From NCBI GenBank assembly GCA_026770575.1, contig MU657268.1:145008-166375 (forward strand): DNA of 21,368 bases. The letters run 5' to 3'. The translations under genes were made by a program, and so were the position numbers. The notes under the pieces are model-generated. The model was not told the origin of the DNA, did no database searches, and worked only from the letters and a program-made list of their open reading frames with translations. Source of the stretch: Pelagophyceae sp. CCMP2097. Lineage: Eukaryota; Sar; Pelagophyceae. This document shows, piece after piece, positions 18,001 through 21,368 of the stretch; the stretch's first letter is position 1, and each line of letters begins with the position of its first letter.

Positions 18001-19848
18001 GAGGCCCGTGGAGCACCGCATTTCGGTGAGCGAGTTGACGACCGCCGCCATCTCGTCGCACTTTCTGTCGCGCGGGCAGAATAACGCCTCGGCGCAATAC
18101 AATCTTTTGCGGCTGTCGCCCGAGATGCCGTCCGGGTCATGCACGCTGCACTTCTTCTTTAGCGACCCGATGCAAGCCGAGCCGTCGGCCATGCCCTTGG
18201 AAAAGGACTCGCCGTCGACCAATTCCCCGTTGCGGTAGATGCACTGCCTACGCGGCTCGAGGGGTCATATGCATGTCAGCCTCGGGAACAGCAACGCGCC
18301 TGTAGAGCGTCTTCTCGGACGTGTCCAACTGCCAGGTCCAATCGACTCCTCCGGTGTCCGCGGTGTCTTTATTTGCCACGCACGTGGGCTGCGTCCAGTC
18401 CGCGGCCGGGTACGTCGCGGCCATGCCGCTAAGCGCCGCGCCTTCGGCGCCGCCGTGCTGGTACAGTTCGACGGTCGTTCTGGACAGCATGGTGTGCTGG
18501 ACCATCTCCGTGATCGTCACTTTCTCCTCAGGCTCCTTCTCGTCGAAATCTTTGAAAACGAATTCGCCCTCGACCTGCCTCGACCACAGCTTCGTCACGA
18601 CGTCCGGCACAGCCATGTGCATAGACTTGATCGCCTTGCTGGCCTCGTCGTTGGAGAGATAATTGTCACCGTTGGTGTCCGCGCTGCGCAGGATGGTGTT
18701 GAACGTCATCTCCTTATTGCTCAGGTCGCGCGTCGGCTCGGGCCACGCCGCCTCTAAGAGCCTAGAGGGCGAGGGCGAGCGTCGGCGTCAGGGTCTGGGT
18801 TCGATGTCGGTGTCGGCTTCCGCCCGGGGCGTCTCGCGCGCGCATGCGCGGACCACTTACAGGCCGCCGAGGCTGGCGCCGCGTTGGACTGGTGAGCACC
18901 CTTCGACGTTGCAGAGCTTGCCGGTGTAGCCCACCGCACAAACGCAGTCGGCTTGGGACTTGGCCCCGGTGGAAAAGGGTTCCCAGTTACCGACGCCGCA
19001 GGACGTGCAAGACGAGTCGCCCGAAGAGGCGAACCTGTACAGAGACACGGTCCGAGGGCGGATCCGCCCGCCGGGTCCGTGCGCGGGCGCCGCCCCCGGG
19101 GAGGTACCGACCTGCCGGCGGTACAGCTCGTGCACGAGGACGCGCCGTATACCGACGTCATGCCCGCCGGGCACGCGAGGCACTGCGGCATGCCCCCAAA
19201 CCCGGCGTACTTGCCCGCGGAGCACGCTGTACACGAAGCGGCGCCGACGGCCGAGGACTTTCCTGTGGGGCAAGAGGGGCATGATAGCCCGTAGCCAGGC
19301 TCTGAAAAGGTCCCAGCCTGGCACAGCTCGCACTCAGACATGCCAGAATTCTTCGAAACCGAGCCCGCGGCACAAAGCTGGCACACCGAGGCGCCGTAGC
19401 CGCTAGCGAACTTGCCCCTGCGGCAATCCTCGCAGGACAATGACGGCGAGTCCGCGGTGGCGAACTTTCCGGGGGAGCACGAGCCGCACGTGGGCTGGGC
19501 GGAGGAGGCCGCGTACTTGCCCGAGGCGCAGTTCGAGCAGGCGATGGCGCCCATAAGAGGGGTGGGCTCGAAGCTGGACTTTCCGGGGGAGCACGGTAGA
19601 CACCCTTGCGACCCGTAGCGGTTTTCGTACCTGCCCGCGGGGCACCCGGCGCAGTGCCCCGACCCGGTGCGCGGCGCGTGCGATCCGGGGTTGCAAAGGA
19701 GGCAGTCCTCAATGTCGTTGGTGGAGTACCGGCCCGCGGCGCACCAGGCGCAGCTGAAAAAAATGCCCGGATCGTACTTGCCCACACCGCAGAACTCCCC
19801 CACCGCGCCCCGCGGCAGCGCCGCGGCGAGGAGGAATAGGAGCATCAT
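11702..19848 (-). CDS. Giant type I membrane receptor/adhesin: Cys-rich ephrin-receptor-like repeats, EF-hand, single TM (13 exons)
   Basis: Exons: 19848-19112, 19034-18861, 18761-18300, 18247-17933, 17863-17583, 17509-17328, 17211 to about 16600, 16374-15765, 15687-15332, 15282-13546, 13486-13091, 13041-12155 and 12035-11702; about 2,370 residues. All junctions but the intron 7 donor were checked for phase. In order: signal peptide (MMLLFLLAAALPRGAVG), Cys-rich repeats to about residue 300, EF-hand loop 332-343, a Cys-containing segment, then beta-rich segments (exons 5-12). One of these (exon 6, VRDVTVVVNH...SGDTDNYGEF) resembles a carboxypeptidase-regulatory/CNA-B strand pattern. A Pro/Thr stalk, one TM helix and a basic tail finish the protein. 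Several N-x-S/T sites (NHTF, NATR, NRSE, NLSP, NSTA, NKTA) fit an extracellular location. The start is the ATG pair before the signal peptide. Ligand and pathway are unknown; the beta-rich middle matches no family I can name. Confidence 0.85.
16375..16620 (-). other. Region containing intron 7 of the receptor (donor unresolved)
   Basis: Exon 8 starts after CTTGTACTAG in phase 0. The clearest donor-like site upstream, GTGCGG after AAAGG (about 16570), is phase 2 and would destroy the exon 8 frame. Possible phase-0 donors (GTCTTT, GTCGGG) are weak. The intron body holds degenerate GGACCCGG and GCGGGT runs. Confidence 0.5.
18248..18299 (-). other. Intron 3 of the receptor, apparent GC-AG type
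   Basis: The exon 3 frame hits TAG unless this 52-nt stretch is removed. The only join that gives the required phase (AG + G CAG TGC) uses a donor beginning GCGCGT after CTACAG and the acceptor GCGTAG. GT donors at nearby positions give the wrong phase. Confidence 0.6.
18300..18761 (-). other. Exon 3 of the receptor: EF-hand calcium-binding segment
   Basis: The loop DTNGDNYLSNDE (residues 332-343 of the model) matches a canonical EF-hand with D, N, D, the carbonyl position and E ligands, flanked by helices (FNTILRSA and ASKAIKSMHMAV). A second, degenerate candidate follows about 45 residues later (FKDFDEKEPEEKVTITEMV). Calcium binding in the extracellular space is inferred. Confidence 0.85.
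18861..19848 (-). other. Exons 1-2 of the receptor: signal peptide and about 12 Cys-rich repeats
   Basis: After the signal peptide the protein is a run of units of the form C-x2-C-x2-G-x4-8-G-x3-C, for example CLPCSPGKSSFEP, CGSCSPGKFATAD, CEDCRRGKFASGYGASVC and CTACSAGKYAGFGGMPQC. This is the pattern of the ephrin-receptor-like GCC2/GCC3 (TNFR-like) module. Intron 1 (19035-19111, GTCGGT...TACAG) splits CTAG and RFASSGDSSC so that the repeat spacing is preserved, which supports the splice. The last unit ends CVCAVGYTGKLC, EGF-like. Confidence 0.85.
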
Positions 19849-19959
19849 CGCAGGAGCGGCGGCCGGAGAGCGAGGAGGAGGTCCGAGGCTTCGTCGCCGG
19901 AGTACTGGACTGACCAGCCGGACCGGACCTTGCGGCAAAAAAAAAACGGCAATACGCGG

Positions 19960-20040
19960 TTCGTCACACGTGCTTCGCAAACGTGCTTGAACGTCCGACG
20001 AAATTTGAAAATCAATTTGAAAATAAAAAATTTCACAAAT
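19960..20040 (-). promoter_or_regulatory. Candidate core promoter of the receptor gene
   Basis: About 120-190 bases upstream of the start codon lie an A+T-rich stretch with a TTTTTTATTTT TATA-like word on the minus strand and a direct repeat AATTTGAAAAT (20002-20012 and 20014-20024). Closer in are a CACGTG box (19967-19972) and a doubled ACGTGCTT (19968-19975, 19981-19988). Position and composition suggest a promoter; no start site can be read from sequence. Confidence 0.35.
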
Positions 20041-20054
20041 CCCGTTTCGAAAAG

Positions 20055-20088
20055 ATAGGAATTCCTATTCATCAATAGGAATTCCTAT
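20055..20088. promoter_or_regulatory. Doubled 14-bp perfect palindrome
   Basis: ATAGGAATTCCTAT occurs at 20055-20068 and again at 20075-20088, separated by TCATCA. The centres are 20 bp apart, close to two helical turns, as for cooperative binding of two dimers. It lies about 207 bases upstream of the receptor start codon and in the divergent intergenic region. Confidence 0.6.
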
Positions 20089-20297
20089 AGGGGTCGCCGG
20101 GCTTCGGAGCTGGTGGATAGGAAGGGTTACCGTTTGAGTCGGTCGTGGGCAAGGGTAGCTCCGAGGGGTCCCGTCGTTTGCCGTCGACGGGCGACGTCGG
20201 GTCGAGGGGGTACTGGGAAAGGGTAGCTGCGATCGGTCGCGTCTACGTCGGCCGTGCGATGGAAGATGTGTATATTCTTCGTCCGGGACACTCGGAG

Positions 20298-20389
20298 TTG
20301 TCTTGGGGGGAAATTTCAACGCGATGCGCGTTGTCTTGGGGGCGTTGCTTGGCAGGCGATTGGGCGGTTGGCGTGCTTTGTCTTGGGGG
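20298..20389 (+). repeat. Three copies of TTGTCTTGGGGG
   Basis: Perfect 12-mers at 20298-20309, 20331-20342 and 20378-20389, with weaker TTGCTTGG and GATTGGGCGGTTGG words between. All lie in the same orientation. The open frames here (for example 20254-20655) have no domain signal, so I treat the region as non-coding. Confidence 0.6.
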
Positions 20390-20464
20390 CGGGCGGCGGC
20401 GAAGACGGAGCGCTACGGAGCGAGGACGGCCGCCAGGGCGGAAGGGCGCGTCGAGTTGAAGTCA

Positions 20465-20526
20465 CCAACGGACACCTCCGCCCAACGGACGCCTGGCGGC
20501 GTCCGTTGGACTCTGCCATCCGTTGG
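20465..20526. repeat. Cluster of four CCAACGGA motifs including a 12-bp-arm hairpin
   Basis: CCAACGGACGCC (20482-20493) is followed after TGGC by its exact reverse complement GGCGTCCGTTGG (20498-20509). A further forward copy lies at about 20465 (CCAACGGACAC) and a reverse copy at about 20518 (ATCCGTTGG). The arrangement is two forward then two reverse. It could be a regulatory hairpin or repeated protein-binding site. Confidence 0.65.
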
Positions 20527-20640
20527 CCACGTCGCTCCGCTCCTCGGGTATCAGTTTGCCTCGACGGCCGCCGGAACGGAGAAGCGCAATCCTCTAATTT
20601 GCCGGCGCGCGGTCCACGGGGCTTGGGCGGCGCTGTCGGT

Positions 20641-20760
20641 TTCATATTTTCCTGAAAATTCTCTCTTTTCCTTAAAAATATTCATATTTTCCTGAAAATA
20701 TTCATATTTTTCAGGAAAATTCAGGAAAATATGAATATTTTTCAGGAAAAGAGAGAATTC
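20641..20760. repeat. Large A+T-rich inverted repeat (40-bp arms)
   Basis: 20657-20696 and 20720-20759 are reverse complements with one mismatch in 40 and a 23-base loop. The arms carry AATTCTCTCTTTTCC at the outer ends and ATTCATATTTTCCTGAA inside. Shorter direct copies of TTCATATTTTCCTGAAAAT occur at 20641, 20681 and, altered, 20701. GC is low against the GC-rich flanks. It resembles a foldback element or a miniature transposon remnant, although no clear target-site duplication is visible. Confidence 0.9.
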
Positions 20761-20771
20761 AATATGTAAAA

Positions 20772-20827
20772 GTTCGGATTCATTCCAAATTTCGGATTTC
20801 TTTCCAAAGTTCGGATCCTTTCCACAT
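20772..20827. repeat. Three imperfect tandem copies of a ~19-bp unit
   Basis: GTTCGGATTCATTCCAAA, TTTCGGATTTCTTTCCAAA and GTTCGGATCCTTTCCAC follow one another directly after the large hairpin. Confidence 0.7.
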
Positions 20828-20867
20828 GCCTCGAGTGAGAGGATTTTCCGATTCGGTGACTCCAAAC

Positions 20868-20883
20868 CCAGATGGCCATCTGG
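20868..20883. other. 16-bp perfect palindrome
   Basis: CCAGATGGCCATCTGG is self-complementary over 16 bases. It is followed by two GAGATCTGGAGAGA-like words. No further context. Confidence 0.5.
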
Positions 20884-21184
20884 AGAGATCTGGAGAGAGC
20901 CCAAGCCCCGGCGGAAGGATAACACATCTTCTCTTTTTAGAGCGCATTTGCATGCAGTGGGCCGCAAGGTCACATATCTCAAAGCCGATTGATTGAACGT
21001 GAAGTGCCAGTGCTTTGAATCGCCTCGGGCATGACCTCAACTGAAGGCGGGCGGCTGCGGCACCTGAAGTGGACCAAATCTAGTGCGCTTGAGGCAACGT
21101 CAACTTGATTAGATCCGCGACCGGTTAACCAAATTCGATTACTCCCTGATAGAACCCGAGTTCCCCCGCCGCCCAACCCGCTCC

Positions 21185-21368
21185 ATGGCGCCCCTCTTCT
21201 CCGCGGCGCTGCTGGCGCTCGCCGCCGCCGCGCAGGCGCAGCACGCCGCGGACCCCGAGGCCGTGGCGGACCCGCAGGACGACTGGGAGACGTGCTTCGA
21301 GGTGGTGCGTGCCCTTCAAGTTGAAAGCCCCCTCGATTCCCATCGCCGGGCCGTCGCTCACCCGCGCC
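21185..21368 (+). CDS. Start of a secreted-protein gene, running off the window
   Basis: ATG 21185 opens a frame with a strong signal peptide, MAPLFSAALLALAAAAQAQ, predicted to be cleaved after AQA or AQAQ, followed by an acidic stretch (HAADPEAVADPQDDWETCFE). Exon 1 probably ends at 21304, where GAGGTG is followed by GTGCGT, a donor type also used in the large receptor gene; the remaining bases would be intron. It is divergent from the receptor, with about 1.34 kb between start codons. Too little is present to name the protein; a single Cys and an acidic N-terminus are all that shows. Confidence 0.6.
   Translation, partial: MAPLFSAALLALAAAAQAQHAADPEAVADPQDDWETCFEVVRALQVESPLDSHRRAVAHPR

Noticed and set aside
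19849..19980. N-terminal extension of the receptor to an upstream ATG at 19980
   Set aside because: It would place 44 basic residues before a clear signal peptide; the ATG pair at 19848 gives a normal secretory start.
20254..20655. Plus-strand 133-codon ORF in the divergent intergenic region
   Set aside because: Competing frames are equally open, no domain is visible, and it covers hairpins and repeats; treated as non-coding.

Overview
This window reads as nuclear DNA of a GC-rich microbial eukaryote, most likely a marine stramenopile of the pelagophyte (Aureococcus-like) type. What the sequence shows: coding exons at high GC, short introns (about 49-119 nt) with GTAAGT, GTGAGT, GTGCGT or GTGCGC donors, Pro/Thr-rich stalks, and MYND, Sel1-like, RING/SAM and ephrin-receptor-like Cys-rich domains. 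The taxon is an inference from gene style; no rRNA or marker gene is present.

Layout. 1-306: nothing recognised. 307-460: an almost pure A+T tract. 420-1600 (minus): an unrecognised, probably decaying coding region with two interruptions. 1831-4500: about 2.7 kb of degenerate 12-13 bp minisatellite (consensus CGTCTCGAGGGGC) in forward, reverse and forward blocks, with a 34-bp-arm inverted repeat at the first junction. It makes long but meaningless ORFs in all six frames. 4568-5421 (minus): a candidate three-exon gene containing a tandem exon+intron duplication. 5894-7102 (minus): an intact coiled-coil/SAM/RING protein. 7180-8480 (plus): a two-exon zinc-finger/G-patch protein arranged head to head with the RING gene. 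9133-10858 (plus): a MYND zinc finger and a frameshifted Sel1-like repeat fragment, separated by about 3.4 copies of a ~300-315 bp tandem repeat; they look like two halves of one broken gene. 10859-11701: little that can be supported.

11702-19848 (minus) is the main gene: a 13-exon model of about 2,370 residues. It has a signal peptide, about 12 ephrin-receptor/TNFR-like Cys-rich repeats, an EF-hand, a long series of beta-rich ectodomain segments, a Pro/Thr stalk, one transmembrane helix and a basic cytoplasmic tail. Eleven of the twelve introns join in phase; the donor of intron 7 is unresolved. It is a large type I cell-surface receptor or adhesin of unknown ligand.

19849-21184 is the divergent intergenic region between this gene and a second secreted-protein gene that starts at 21185 (plus) and runs off the window. 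It is rich in palindromes: a doubled 14-bp palindrome, a 40-bp-arm hairpin, a 12-bp-arm hairpin, and several short direct repeats. The strongest candidates for something new are the frame-independent minisatellite, the large receptor with its palindrome-rich divergent promoter, the MYND/Sel1 gene split by satellite DNA, and the duplicated exon-intron unit.
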